This document shows, piece by piece, positions 51,587 through 60,466 of a DNA stretch of 64,000 bases. Position numbers and translations under genes: made by a program. Numbering within the stretch: the stretch's first letter is position 1; every line of letters starts with the position of its first letter. Location: the NCBI RefSeq assembly GCF_047470865.1, contig NZ_JAZDRH010000015.1:1-64000 (forward strand). Direction: 5' to 3'. A model generated the notes under the pieces. It was given only the letters and a program-made list of their open reading frames with translations, did no database searches and was not told the DNA's origin. The stretch is from JAZDRH01 sp047470865. GTDB taxonomy: Bacteria; Pseudomonadota; Gammaproteobacteria; Pseudomonadales; Pseudomonadaceae.

Positions 51587-52579
51587 ATGAAAGCTTTGCT
51601 AAAAAACTCTCTTCTTCTACTTAGCTTTGGCATTGCCTCTATTGCCCAAGCGGCACAAATCACCAATGTTTCTTATGATGTAATGCGTGATTTTTATAAA
51701 GAATACAACCCTGCCTTTCAAAAACACTGGAAAGAGCAAGGTAATAAGCCTGTGCAAATTCAAATGTCCCATGGCGGCTCCAGTAAACAAGCCCGTAGTG
51801 TGATTGATGGTCTGCCTGCCGATGTGATTACTATGAACATGGCAACGGATATTAATGCGCTCTATGACAATGGCAAGTTGATCCCTGAAGACTGGTCAAC
51901 TCGCTTGGCAGACAATAGCGCACCTTTTACTTCAGCTACTGTATTTATTGTGCGCAAAGGAAATCCTAAAAATATTAAAGATTGGAATGATCTTGTAGGT
52001 GACGGCGTTAAAGTCATAGTACCTAATCCTAAAACCTCTGGTAATGGCCGTTATACCTACCTTTCTGCATGGGCATATAGTTTAAAAAATGGTGCAACTG
52101 ACGAACAGGCACAAGCCTTTGTGAAAGACTTATTCCAGCATGTACCAGTGCTTAATACAGGTGGACGCGCAGCTACCAGTACATTTATGCAAAACCATAT
52201 TGGCGATGTGCTAATTACTTTTGAAAATGAAGCAGAAATGATTGCTCGTGAGTTTGGACGCGGAGGCTTTGAAGTGGTTTACCCTAGCGTCAGTGCACAG
52301 GCGGAGCCGCCTGTAACCATAGTAGATAAAGTAGTCGATCGTAAGGGTACCCGTGATGTAGCGGAAGCTTACTTAAAGTACCTATGGTCTGACGAAGCAC
52401 AGCGTATTGCCGCTAATAACTACTTACGCCCACGTAATCAGGAAATCTTAAAAGAGTTTGCTGATCGTTTCCCTCAGGTTGAATTTACGGATGTAGAAAA
52501 AACCTTCGGTCCTTGGGCGCAAATTCAAAAAACACATTTTAATGATGGTGGTATTTTCGACCAGCTATATAACAATTAA
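51587..52579 (+). CDS. sbp: periplasmic sulfate-binding protein, copy 1 (330 aa)
   Basis: Signal peptide (MKALLKNSLLLLSFGIASIA QAA, cleavage after AQA). Mature region has the Sbp motifs SHGGSSKQARSVIDGLPADV and KTSGNGRYTYLSAWAYSL. 330 aa matches the family. It binds sulfate or thiosulfate for CysTWA. A paralogue (copy 2) lies 2.8 kb downstream beside cysT. Own terminator follows. Confidence 0.93.
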   Translation: MKALLKNSLLLLSFGIASIAQAAQITNVSYDVMRDFYKEYNPAFQKHWKEQGNKPVQIQMSHGGSSKQARSVIDGLPADVITMNMATDINALYDNGKLIPEDWSTRLADNSAPFTSATVFIVRKGNPKNIKDWNDLVGDGVKVIVPNPKTSGNGRYTYLSAWAYSLKNGATDEQAQAFVKDLFQHVPVLNTGGRAATSTFMQNHIGDVLITFENEAEMIAREFGRGGFEVVYPSVSAQAEPPVTIVDKVVDRKGTRDVAEAYLKYLWSDEAQRIAANNYLRPRNQEILKEFADRFPQVEFTDVEKTFGPWAQIQKTHFNDGGIFDQLYNN

Positions 52580-52594
52580 TTTCTATTGATACTC

Positions 52595-52631
52595 AAAGCC
52601 GAGTCAACTACATATTTGATTCGGCTTTTTT
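52595..52631. terminator. terminator of sbp copy 1, overlapping the sutR end
   Basis: AAAGCCGA / TCGGCTTTTTT stem with inner pairs and a loop. The sutR stop codon (52608-52610) lies inside it, so the convergent genes share it. Confidence 0.8.
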
Positions 52632-53189
52632 ATGAGCAACAGGATAATGAATTAAATTATGCATGACGCAACTATTTGCACTGTTATTTTTATACGCATG
52701 TGGTTGATCTGCTGCAAAACGCATTCCATCTCCAGTTGATAGTTGATAACTCTGCCCAGCAATCTCCAGCTTAAGCTGGCCTTCTAAAATAATAATATGC
52801 TCAATAACCGCTGTTTCATGTGCATCAGAATAACTTTCTGCGCCAGCAGCCAATTCTATTCGAAACATTTCAAAACCTAAGTCTTGCTCAAAAGCAAATA
52901 ATGGCGTCACCACCATCTGTGCATTACTCGAATCGAAAACAGGTACTGTTTTAACGGGAACCAAACCAGTTGTTGGGGCTATAACCGTGATAAAAGATGA
53001 AAAAGCAACATTAAAACCTGTTGCAATCTTCCATAACGTAGAAACGGTTGGGCTAGATTCACCTCGTTCAATCTGCCCAAGCATTGCTTTGCTTACACCT
53101 GTAGCTTGCGCAGCTTGAGTTAGGCTCCAGCCTCGTTCAGTACGTAATTTTTTTAATCTCAGTGCAAGGAATTCAGACACTGTCTGCAT
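52608..53189 (-). CDS. sutR: SutR (YdcN)-like XRE-cupin regulator (193 aa)
   Basis: The ATG at 53189 (MQTVSEFLALRLKKLRTERG) with GAGG upstream is chosen over a longer frame. The N-terminal XRE HTH (GVSKAMLGQIERGESSPTVS) is followed by a C-terminal cupin (residues 100-185, ending LIHYPV). Both domains align closely by eye with E. coli YdcN/SutR, a regulator of sulfur-utilisation genes. It is divergent from a YdcO-like transporter, the same pair as in E. coli, and lies inside a sulfate uptake region. Palindromic operators lie between the two genes. Confidence 0.85.
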   Translation of the reverse strand: MQTVSEFLALRLKKLRTERGWSLTQAAQATGVSKAMLGQIERGESSPTVSTLWKIATGFNVAFSSFITVIAPTTGLVPVKTVPVFDSSNAQMVVTPLFAFEQDLGFEMFRIELAAGAESYSDAHETAVIEHIIILEGQLKLEIAGQSYQLSTGDGMRFAADQPHAYKNNSANSCVMHNLIHYPVAHKKAESNM

Positions 53190-53216
53190 AAACAACCTCA
53201 CTGACGCTATCGTCTT

Positions 53217-53269
53217 ATTGTGCGTTATAACGCACAATGCTAGGCTTTAGTTCGTACGCTATAACGCAC
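53217..53269. promoter_or_regulatory. palindromic operators between sutR and ydcO
   Basis: A 22-bp perfect palindrome (53217-53238; core GTGCGTTATAACGCAC) and a second, imperfect copy (GTACGCTATAACGCAC, 53254-53269), centres 34 bp apart. They lie between divergent genes, so they are likely SutR-type binding sites controlling both. Confidence 0.8.
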
Positions 53270-53284
53270 ATATGAAAGGTTATT

Positions 53285-54460
53285 ATGCAATTATCCGCCT
53301 TCTTTCGCCATTTAACTTTTTCCGCTGTAATTGCAGGCTTCGTTGCTGTATTGGTTGGTTACACTAGCTCTGCTGCCATTGTAGTACAGGCTCTAACAGT
53401 TGCTGGCTTACCTGCATCTCAGATGGGTGGCTGGTTAAGCATGCTTGGCATTGCCATGGGTATAACCTCAATTGGGCTATCACTTTACTATCGAATCCCT
53501 GTATTAACAGCTTGGTCTACCCCTGGTGCAGCCTTATTAGTTACCAGTCTTACTGGGGTTTCTATAAATGAGGCTATTGGAGTTTTTATTTTCGCCTCTG
53601 GACTTATGCTGCTGTGCGGCATAACTGGAATATTTGAGCGCCTAATAACGCATATTCCACAAGCCATAGCCTCGGCTATGTTAGCGGGTATTCTACTGCG
53701 TTTTGGTTTAGATGCCTTTGTAGCCTTACAGGAGGATACCTATCTATTTATCATTATGTTTCTTAGCTACTTATTAGCTAAGCGTTATATCGCACGCTAC
53801 GCCATCATGTTAATGCTGATAATAGGACTAATAACCTGCCTATTACAGGGTAGCTTACATGAGGCAGTACAAGGCACTACTTTCGCTATTCCCGAATTTA
53901 TTAGCCCGCACTTTAGCTTGTCATCTCTACTGGGTGTAGGGCTTCCATTTTTTATTGTCACTATGGCATCACAAAACACACCTGGAATCGCTATTTTACA
54001 AGCAGCAGGTTATAAGCCAAAAATTTCTTCACTCATTACATATATTGCATTAGCCACTTTATTATTCACCCCTTGGGGAGGATTTAGCATAGGCATTGCA
54101 GCTATCACTGCAGCCATTTGTATGGGCAAAGATGTTCACCCTGATCCTGATAAGCGCTATATAGGTGCTGTCTGCGCTGGTTTTTTCTATCTCTTAGCGG
54201 GGATTTTTGGCGGTTCTATTGGCATGTTATTTAGCATTTTACCCAGCTCACTTATTCATATTTTAGCTGGTTTAGCTTTACTAGGTACTTTAGCAAATAG
54301 CCTACAACGTGCATTAATTGAAGAAAGCAAACGTGATGCCGCCTTAGTTACTTTTTTAGTTACGGCTTCTGGAGCCAGCTTATTTAGCATTGGCTCTGCA
54401 TTTTGGGGGCTAATAGCAGGCGTAATCACCTACATGATTTTACAACGAGCTCGCCACTAA
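53285..54460 (+). CDS. ydcO: BenE/YdcO-family transporter (391 aa)
   Basis: 391-aa polytopic membrane protein of about 11-12 helices, BenE family (YTSSAAIVVQALTVAGLPAS, TAWSTPGAALLVTS). It is named for benzoate transport, but E. coli YdcO is paired with SutR, suggesting a sulfur-linked substrate. AAAGG ribosome binding site. Downstream of the palindromic operators. Confidence 0.85.
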   Translation: MQLSAFFRHLTFSAVIAGFVAVLVGYTSSAAIVVQALTVAGLPASQMGGWLSMLGIAMGITSIGLSLYYRIPVLTAWSTPGAALLVTSLTGVSINEAIGVFIFASGLMLLCGITGIFERLITHIPQAIASAMLAGILLRFGLDAFVALQEDTYLFIIMFLSYLLAKRYIARYAIMLMLIIGLITCLLQGSLHEAVQGTTFAIPEFISPHFSLSSLLGVGLPFFIVTMASQNTPGIAILQAAGYKPKISSLITYIALATLLFTPWGGFSIGIAAITAAICMGKDVHPDPDKRYIGAVCAGFFYLLAGIFGGSIGMLFSILPSSLIHILAGLALLGTLANSLQRALIEESKRDAALVTFLVTASGASLFSIGSAFWGLIAGVITYMILQRARH

Positions 54461-54488
54461 GATTAATCTCTAAAACGGTTTCTAACGT

Positions 54489-55067
54489 TTAAGCTATACT
54501 AGCAAAACGCTTATCGGCCATATCAATTAAATGCTGTAAATAATGAAAGCCTTCTTGCCACTGATGATGCCCTGACGCCACATTAATATGGCCTACTTCA
54601 CCAAGCTGCACATATTCACTGCGCCATGCCTGTGCTAATTGAGCGGCACGCTCAGCACTTGCTGCTGGGTCATTTAATGACCCTACGACAATGCTAGGAA
54701 ATGGCAAAGCCTGTAATGAAATAGGAGCAAAACCTTGTAAGGCCTCTGGGCAATTAGCCCGCTCCACATCAGCCGGCGCCACTAATAAAGCGCCCTGTAT
54801 TTTACTACGCAAAAAGCGACTGGCTTGCATAGCCCAATGCGCAACCGTTATACAGCCTAAACTATGCGCAATTAAAATAACTGGGGCTGTACTGCTTGCA
54901 ATCATATATTCAAGCTGCGACAGCCATGCGCTTACTTCAGGTAAACTCCAATTCTGCTGCTCTACGCGCCGCGCATTAAGCTGTACCTGCCAAAAACTTT
55001 GCCAGTGATTCTCAGGTGAACCATTCCAACCTGGCACTATTAGGTATTGATAATCCTTTGCTGTCAT
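54489..55067 (-). CDS. RBBP9/YdeN-family alpha/beta hydrolase (192 aa)
   Basis: ATG at 55067 (MTAKDYQYLIVPGWNGSPEN) with AAGGT upstream; a longer frame that would add a hydrophobic stretch is rejected. Serine nucleophile in ILIAHSLGCITVAHW (G/AHSLG), histidine in GEVGHINVASGHHQW. The family has serine hydrolase activity of uncertain substrate. Located between ydcO and sbp copy 2, transcribed opposite to both. Confidence 0.88.
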   Translation of the reverse strand: MTAKDYQYLIVPGWNGSPENHWQSFWQVQLNARRVEQQNWSLPEVSAWLSQLEYMIASSTAPVILIAHSLGCITVAHWAMQASRFLRSKIQGALLVAPADVERANCPEALQGFAPISLQALPFPSIVVGSLNDPAASAERAAQLAQAWRSEYVQLGEVGHINVASGHHQWQEGFHYLQHLIDMADKRFASIA

Positions 55068-55088
55068 CACATTTACCTTAAAAAAGCA

Positions 55089-55352
55089 GTGGATGTTCGA
55101 TAAGGTAAAATATGGCATAGGGCAAACCAAACTTAAAAGAATAATAAAAAATAGATTTATTCTATTTTGTAATATAAAAATGGTTATATCAAAATACCAA
55201 AACAGTATTTTTAGAAATAACAACAAAACCGTACTATTGGCATCTATTTTTTATTTGCTATCAGGAGGCAACATGCTTTGCACTGCACGCAAACACAGTT
55301 ACTACCCCCTAATAGCACCTCGAATGTGATCTTAACTGGTGGATGTTCGATA
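55089..55352. repeat. 14-bp direct repeat flanking the leader region
   Basis: GTGGATGTTCGATA occurs at 55089-55102 and 55339-55352, 250 bases apart, on either side of an AT-rich segment with the 18-aa leader frame. Confidence 0.75.
55273..55329 (+). CDS. possible 18-aa leader peptide upstream of sbp copy 2
   Basis: Frame MLCTARKHSYYPLIAPRM starts at ATG 55273 with a strong AGGAGG four bases upstream and ends TGA at 55329, 52 bases before sbp. Such a strong site on a tiny frame is notable. It contains one cysteine, so a cysteine-responsive leader is conceivable, but no pause or attenuator hairpin is obvious. Confidence 0.45.
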   Translation: MLCTARKHSYYPLIAPRM

Positions 55353-55381
55353 CCCATTTCACTCGTTAAGGATCTACAAAA

Positions 55382-56374
55382 ATGAAAAAGTTATTCGCAT
55401 TAACACTCACAACCGCTCTGCTTTTTACCTCTCAAGCTTGGGCGCAATCTATTTTAAATGTGTCTTATGACCCAACCCGAGAGCTTTATAATGAGTTTAA
55501 CCAAGCCTTTAAAAAGCACTGGGAAGCTCAAGGTCACGAAAGCTTACGTATTCAGCAATCCCATGGTGGTTCAGGAAAGCAAGCACGTACAGTGATCGAT
55601 GGCTTACGTGCAGACATAGTGACCTTGGCATTAGCTGGAGATATTGATCAAATCGCCGAGATAGCCAAGTTATTGCCTAGTGATTGGCAAACTCGGTTAC
55701 CTGATGCAAGCACACCCTATACCTCTACTATCGTATTTTTAGTACGTAAAGATAATCCAAAAAATATCAAAGATTGGGATGATTTGGTTCGCTCTGATAT
55801 TAAAGTGATTACACCTAACCCTAAAACCTCAGGCGGTGCTCGCTGGAATTTTCTAGCGGCTTGGGCTTATGCCCTTGAACACAATAATAACAATGATGAA
55901 AAAGCCTTTGAGTTTGTACAACAACTCTATAAAAACGTACTAGTGCTAGATAGCGGCGCTCGTGGCGCTACAAACAGTTTTGCCCAAAATAAACTAGGTG
56001 ATGTTTTAATTGCTTGGGAAAATGAAGCGTTCTTAGTACTAAAAGAACAAGGGGCAAGCAATTACGATATCGTCGTTCCTTCGCTTTCTATTTTAGCTGA
56101 GCCTCCAGTAGCTTTGATTGACAAGGTGGTCGATCGCAAAGGTACACGTGAAGTGGCGCAAGCTTACCTTGAATACCTGTATAGCGAAGAAGGCCAACGT
56201 ATTGCGGCGAAAAACTACTATCGCCCACGCAACCAAAGCATTGCCAACGAATTTAGTACGCAATTTCCTGCATTAAAGCTAGTTACTATTGACCAAGTAT
56301 TTGGTGGTTGGAAACAAGCACAGCCGCGTTTCTTTAACGATGGCGGTGTATTCGACCAGTTATACAATAAATAA
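55382..56374 (+). CDS. sbp: periplasmic sulfate-binding protein, copy 2 (330 aa)
   Basis: Signal peptide (MKKLFALTLTTALLFTSQAWA) and mature Sbp fold (SHGGSGKQARTVIDGLRADI, NPKTSGGARWNFLAAWAYAL). It is a clear paralogue of copy 1 at 51587. It heads the sbp-cysT-cysW-cysA operon, with 14 bases to cysT, so it is likely the main sulfate-binding component. Confidence 0.94.
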   Translation: MKKLFALTLTTALLFTSQAWAQSILNVSYDPTRELYNEFNQAFKKHWEAQGHESLRIQQSHGGSGKQARTVIDGLRADIVTLALAGDIDQIAEIAKLLPSDWQTRLPDASTPYTSTIVFLVRKDNPKNIKDWDDLVRSDIKVITPNPKTSGGARWNFLAAWAYALEHNNNNDEKAFEFVQQLYKNVLVLDSGARGATNSFAQNKLGDVLIAWENEAFLVLKEQGASNYDIVVPSLSILAEPPVALIDKVVDRKGTREVAQAYLEYLYSEEGQRIAAKNYYRPRNQSIANEFSTQFPALKLVTIDQVFGGWKQAQPRFFNDGGVFDQLYNK

Positions 56375-56388
56375 GGATAGCAAGGCGC

Positions 56389-57228
56389 ATGTCACTTCGT
56401 CCCTCTCCCGTCATTCCAGGGTTTAACCTCACCTTAGGTTACACCATGCTGTATTTGAGTTTGCTGGTGTTTATTCCATTAGCCGGCATGTTTATTTATG
56501 CGGCTCAATTAACTTGGACTGAGTTTTGGCAAATTGTTAGCCACGATTCTGTTTTAATAGCACTTAAGCTTAGTTTAGTAACTGCTCTAGTAGCAGCCCT
56601 ATTAAATGGCGTGATTGGGACAGTTTTAGCTTGGGTTTTAGTACGTTACCGTTTCCCTGGCCGACGCATTATTGACGCCATGATAGATCTGCCTTTTGCT
56701 TTACCAACAGCGGTAGCAGGCATTGCCTTAACTGCGCTTTACGCGCCTAATGGTTTAGTAGGCAAACTCTTTGCCGCAGATGGCATTATTGGCCAATTTT
56801 TTGAGCTTCAAATTGCCTTTACGCCATTAGGTATCAGTTTAGCTTTAGTATTTGTTACTTTGCCTTTTGTGGTACGTACTATTCAACCTGTACTTGAAGA
56901 TATTCCAAGAGAATTAGAAGAAGCAGCCAGTTGTTTAGGTGCCAACCCATTGCAAGTTTTTCGCCATGTGCTCTTACCCGCGCTATTACCTGCATGGCTA
57001 ACAGGTTTCTCATTAGCTTTTGCCCGCGGCTTAGGCGAATATGGCTCGATTATTTTTATTTCAGGCAACATCCCTAAAGAAACCCAAGTTTTACCTTTTT
57101 TAATCATGGCCAAGCTTGATCAATTTGACTATGCCGCTGCAACAGCTATCGGTGTAATGATGCTAGTACTGTCTTTTATCATGTTGCTCATTATTAACCT
57201 GATCCAACGCTATGTTGCCAAGCGCTAA
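56389..57228 (+). CDS. cysT: sulfate ABC transporter permease CysT (279 aa)
   Basis: Six-helix permease with the EAA loop LEEAASCLGANPLQVFRHVL and a GLGEYGSIIFISGN segment typical of CysT. It pairs with CysW to form the channel. Second gene of the sbp-cysTWA operon, 279 aa. Confidence 0.95.
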   Translation: MSLRPSPVIPGFNLTLGYTMLYLSLLVFIPLAGMFIYAAQLTWTEFWQIVSHDSVLIALKLSLVTALVAALLNGVIGTVLAWVLVRYRFPGRRIIDAMIDLPFALPTAVAGIALTALYAPNGLVGKLFAADGIIGQFFELQIAFTPLGISLALVFVTLPFVVRTIQPVLEDIPRELEEAASCLGANPLQVFRHVLLPALLPAWLTGFSLAFARGLGEYGSIIFISGNIPKETQVLPFLIMAKLDQFDYAAATAIGVMMLVLSFIMLLIINLIQRYVAKR

Positions 57229-57239
57229 GGAGTTTGAGC

Positions 57240-58082
57240 ATGTCATCATTCACTAAACTGCTAACCTCTCGAGCCTTAGGACGCTACTTACTGATTGCCC
57301 TTGCTTGGTTAATTTTTTTAAGCGTCTTAGTACTACCTCTCTATGTTGTAGTAAGCGAAGCATTACGCGAAGGCTTTAGCTACTTCTGGAGCACTATTAC
57401 TGATGAAGAGTCTATTTCGGCACTAAAGATCACACTCATTGCAGTCGTTATTTCTGTGCCATTAAATGTAATTTTCGGAGTAGCTGCTGCATGGTGTGTG
57501 AGCAAATATGAATTTTGGGGTAAAAGCCTACTGGTCACCTTTATTGATTTGCCTTTTTCCATTTCTCCTGTAGTTGCCGGCTTAGTCTTTATTTTACTAT
57601 TTGGCGCGCAAGGCTTTTTTGGTGAATGGCTAATGGAGCATGACATTCAAATTATTTTTGCCATGCCTGCCATTATCTTAGCCACTTTATTTGTCACTGT
57701 ACCCTTTGTCGCGCGAGAGCTTATTCCTTTAATGCAAGAACAAGGCACACAAGAGGAAGAAGCAGCCCGCTTATTAGGCGCCAGCGGCTGGCAAATGTTC
57801 TGGCATGTAACACTGCCTAATATTAAATGGGGTTTAATGTATGGTGTAGTGTTATGTACCGCTCGTGCTTTGGGCGAATTTGGCGCTGTGTCTGTTGTAG
57901 TCGGCAATATTCGAGGCTCTATTAGCCTGCCGCTTTACCTGCAAGCGCTTTACGATGAATACCAACAAGTTGCTGCCTTTGGTGTAGCAGGAATGCTGTT
58001 GCTGCTTGCTCTGTGCGTATTAGCTTTAAAAATCTGGAGTGAGTCGCGTCTTAGTCATCAGCAAACAAGCAAAGAGAAATAA
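57240..58082 (+). CDS. cysW: sulfate ABC transporter permease CysW (280 aa)
   Basis: ATG at 57240 follows AAGGAG; the TTG two codons earlier is less likely. Six-helix permease with EAA loop EEEAARLLGASGWQMFWHVT and ALGEFGAVSVVVGNIRG, the CysW form. 11 bases after cysT. Confidence 0.95.
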   Translation: MSSFTKLLTSRALGRYLLIALAWLIFLSVLVLPLYVVVSEALREGFSYFWSTITDEESISALKITLIAVVISVPLNVIFGVAAAWCVSKYEFWGKSLLVTFIDLPFSISPVVAGLVFILLFGAQGFFGEWLMEHDIQIIFAMPAIILATLFVTVPFVARELIPLMQEQGTQEEEAARLLGASGWQMFWHVTLPNIKWGLMYGVVLCTARALGEFGAVSVVVGNIRGSISLPLYLQALYDEYQQVAAFGVAGMLLLLALCVLALKIWSESRLSHQQTSKEK

Positions 58083-58085
58083 GTT

Positions 58086-59069
58086 ATGAGTATCGAAGTT
58101 CGCAACGTTAACAAACAGTTCGGCTCATTTACTGCGCTGAAAGATATTAATTTAGATATAAAAGCAGGTGAGCTAGTGGCTTTGCTAGGCCCTTCAGGCT
58201 GCGGAAAAACCACCTTACTCCGTATTATTGCTGGCCTAGAAACACCTGATAGCGGTTCTATTTTATTTCATGGTGATGATGTTTCTAAACGTGATGTGCG
58301 CAAGCGCAATGTAGGTTTTGTATTTCAACACTACGCCTTGTTTCGCCATATGAGCGTATTTGATAACGTAGCTTTTGGCTTACGTATGAAACCGAGCAAG
58401 CAACGTCCGTCAAAATCCCAGATTCAAGATAAGGTGATGGAGCTGCTACGCATGGTGCAACTTGACTGGCTAGCTGATCGCTACCCAGAACAACTTTCAG
58501 GTGGACAACGCCAGCGCATTGCGTTAGCCCGGGCACTTGCTGTGGAGCCACAAATCCTACTACTGGACGAACCCTTTGGCGCTTTAGATGCAAAAGTACG
58601 TAAAGAATTACGCCGCTGGTTAGCCCAGCTCCATGAGGATATTAATCTAACTTCTGTTTTTGTCACCCATGACCAAGAGGAAGCGATGGAAGTAGCTGAT
58701 CGCATTGTGGTGATGAATAAAGGCGTAATTGAGCAAATTGGCACACCTGCTGAAGTCTATGAAAACCCAGCCAGTGAATTTGTTTACCACTTTTTAGGTG
58801 ATTCCAACTTGTTAAAAACGGACAATGCCCAAGAAGTGCAATTTCGCCCACATGAAGTGCTTTTATCACGCTCAGCGCAGACTGATTTTATCCAAGGAAC
58901 AGTGCGTGATATACGCCCGCTAGGGGCCATTACCAGAGTGACACTAAAAGTTGAAGGCCAACAAGAACCTATTGAGGCTGAAGTAACCCGTGACGATGAG
59001 AACCTACAAGGTTTACAACGCGGTACTGCTTTATTTTTTAAACCCAAACAAATAATCCAAGGCTTGTAA
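58086..59069 (+). CDS. cysA: sulfate ABC transporter ATPase CysA (327 aa)
   Basis: Walker A GPSGCGKTTLLR, Q-loop in VFQHYALFRHM, signature LSGGQRQRIALARAL, Walker B ILLLDEPFGALD, and a C-terminal regulatory region (FRPHEVLLSRSAQTDFIQGT). It powers sulfate import through CysTW. Last gene of the operon, followed by a GC hairpin. Confidence 0.96.
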   Translation: MSIEVRNVNKQFGSFTALKDINLDIKAGELVALLGPSGCGKTTLLRIIAGLETPDSGSILFHGDDVSKRDVRKRNVGFVFQHYALFRHMSVFDNVAFGLRMKPSKQRPSKSQIQDKVMELLRMVQLDWLADRYPEQLSGGQRQRIALARALAVEPQILLLDEPFGALDAKVRKELRRWLAQLHEDINLTSVFVTHDQEEAMEVADRIVVMNKGVIEQIGTPAEVYENPASEFVYHFLGDSNLLKTDNAQEVQFRPHEVLLSRSAQTDFIQGTVRDIRPLGAITRVTLKVEGQQEPIEAEVTRDDENLQGLQRGTALFFKPKQIIQGL

Positions 59070-59073
59070 ACGA

Positions 59074-59098
59074 ACTAGGGCGCTTTTCGCGCCCTAGT
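59074..59098. terminator. GC-rich hairpin after cysA
   Basis: ACTAGGGCGC-TTTTC-GCGCCCTAGT perfect stem. No strong T run follows, so termination may be partial. The stop of the convergent 91-aa gene lies inside. Confidence 0.6.
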
Positions 59099-59369
59099 CA
59101 CTAAGCACATTACGAAACACAAAGCTCATCAAATGAGTACAGCCAATAATTCCAATAATAATAATTAGATTACCAGCACCAGCCATTAAGAGCTTACCCA
59201 GACCACTCCACATAAACTTAACTAGCACACCAATCAACGCAATTAAACCGCTCACCATCAACCATCCAATATAGGTTTTAAGTACGGTTGAATCTGCCAT
59301 TTTATGCAGAATGCTGGCTACTACACCTAGAACAAAAAATATCATAAGTAGGCCGAAGATAATATGCAT
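59094..59369 (-). CDS. small membrane protein (91 aa), function unknown
   Basis: ATG at 59369 follows AAAGGTGG. The 91-aa product has three hydrophobic stretches (MHIIFGLLMIFFVLGVVASI; VSGLIALIGVLVKFM; GAGNLIIIIGIIGCTHL), so it is probably a three-helix inner membrane protein. It is convergent with cysA. No family recognised. Confidence 0.75.
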   Translation of the reverse strand: MHIIFGLLMIFFVLGVVASILHKMADSTVLKTYIGWLMVSGLIALIGVLVKFMWSGLGKLLMAGAGNLIIIIGIIGCTHLMSFVFRNVLSD

Positions 59370-59514
59370 CGCTACCACCTTTATTAATTGAGTAGCCTTA
59401 CCTTAATTTTGCATAGCGTCAAATTGTGTCGCAAAAAAACAAGTCATAGGATTAACCCAGATAACTCTTAATTTAGCTGCTAGAATGCTATTAATCTTTT
59501 CTGAAGGCCTTGTT

Positions 59515-59871
59515 ATGACTAACTCAATTACGCTCTACCATAACAACCGTTGCAGCAAGTCACGCGCAGCATTAGCACTACTAGAAGAACGCCAACTTCA
59601 AGCCAATGTGGTGTATTACTTAGAAACGCCACCAAGCGAGCAAGAAATCAGCGCCCTTTTACAAAAGCTAGGCATGAAGGCTCGTGATTTATTACGCAAC
59701 AAAGAAGATGAATTCACCACACTTGGCTTAGCCAATACCCAACTAACTGAAGCGCAACTTATTACAGCAATGCACAAACATCCACGTTTGATTGAGCGCC
59801 CTATTTTAGTGGTTGGCGATAAAGCTGTAATTGGTCGCCCGACTGAAAATCTATTGGAAATCTTGCCATGA
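59515..59871 (+). CDS. ArsC-family thioredoxin-fold reductase (118 aa)
   Basis: ATG at 59515 (MTNSITLYHNNRCSKSRAAL) with GAAGG upstream. The CxxS motif is in NNRCSKSR, and the ArsC domain continues with KHPRLIERPILVVGDKAVIG. It is annotated as arsenate reductase-like in many genomes, but arsenate activity is not certain. The next gene overlaps by four bases; the same pair occurs in Pseudomonas. Confidence 0.9.
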   Translation: MTNSITLYHNNRCSKSRAALALLEERQLQANVVYYLETPPSEQEISALLQKLGMKARDLLRNKEDEFTTLGLANTQLTEAQLITAMHKHPRLIERPILVVGDKAVIGRPTENLLEILP

Positions 59872-60464
59872 CAGCCCCTTATATTTTAGTGCTGTACTAC
59901 AGCCGTAACGGTGCTACAGCGGAAATGGCCAAACATATCGCCCGTGGTGTAGAGCAAACAGGTATGGAAGCGCGTATTCGCACAGTACCTAGTGTTTCTA
60001 CGGACTGCGAAGCCGTTGCTCCTGAGATTCCTGCCGAAGGTGCTATTTATGCCACCTATGATGATTTAAAACACTGTGCTGGGCTAGCGCTAGGTAGCCC
60101 TACACGCTTTGGCAACATGGCTGCCGCCATGAAATATTTTTTAGATGGCAGCTTAAATCTATGGTTAACAGGTGAGCTAGTGGGTAAGCCAGCTGGCGTG
60201 TTCACCTCAACGGGCTCTTTGCATGGCGGGCAAGAAAGTACACTGCTCAGCATGATGATTCCATTAATGCACCAAGGTATGCTAATTTGTGGCTTACCTT
60301 ATAGTGAACCTGAGTTAGGAAGCACACAAAGCGGTGGCACACCTTATGGACCTAGCCATTATGCCGGTAGTGATGGCAAACGCCCAGTTGACCAAAACGA
60401 GCTAGCTCTATGCCATGCACTAGGTAAACGTTTAGCTCTTATCGCTCAAAAACTGGAGTCTTAA
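59868..60464 (+). CDS. wrbA: NAD(P)H:quinone oxidoreductase WrbA (198 aa)
   Basis: Flavodoxin fold with the FMN P-loop in LYYSRNGATAEMAKHIARGV and later SPTRFGNMAAAMKYFLD and TSTGSLHGGQESTLLSMM. 198 aa, the normal length. Reduces quinones by two electrons. Cotranscribed with the ArsC-like and DUF2069 genes. Confidence 0.95.
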   Translation: MTAPYILVLYYSRNGATAEMAKHIARGVEQTGMEARIRTVPSVSTDCEAVAPEIPAEGAIYATYDDLKHCAGLALGSPTRFGNMAAAMKYFLDGSLNLWLTGELVGKPAGVFTSTGSLHGGQESTLLSMMIPLMHQGMLICGLPYSEPELGSTQSGGTPYGPSHYAGSDGKRPVDQNELALCHALGKRLALIAQKLES

Positions 60465-60466
60465 CA

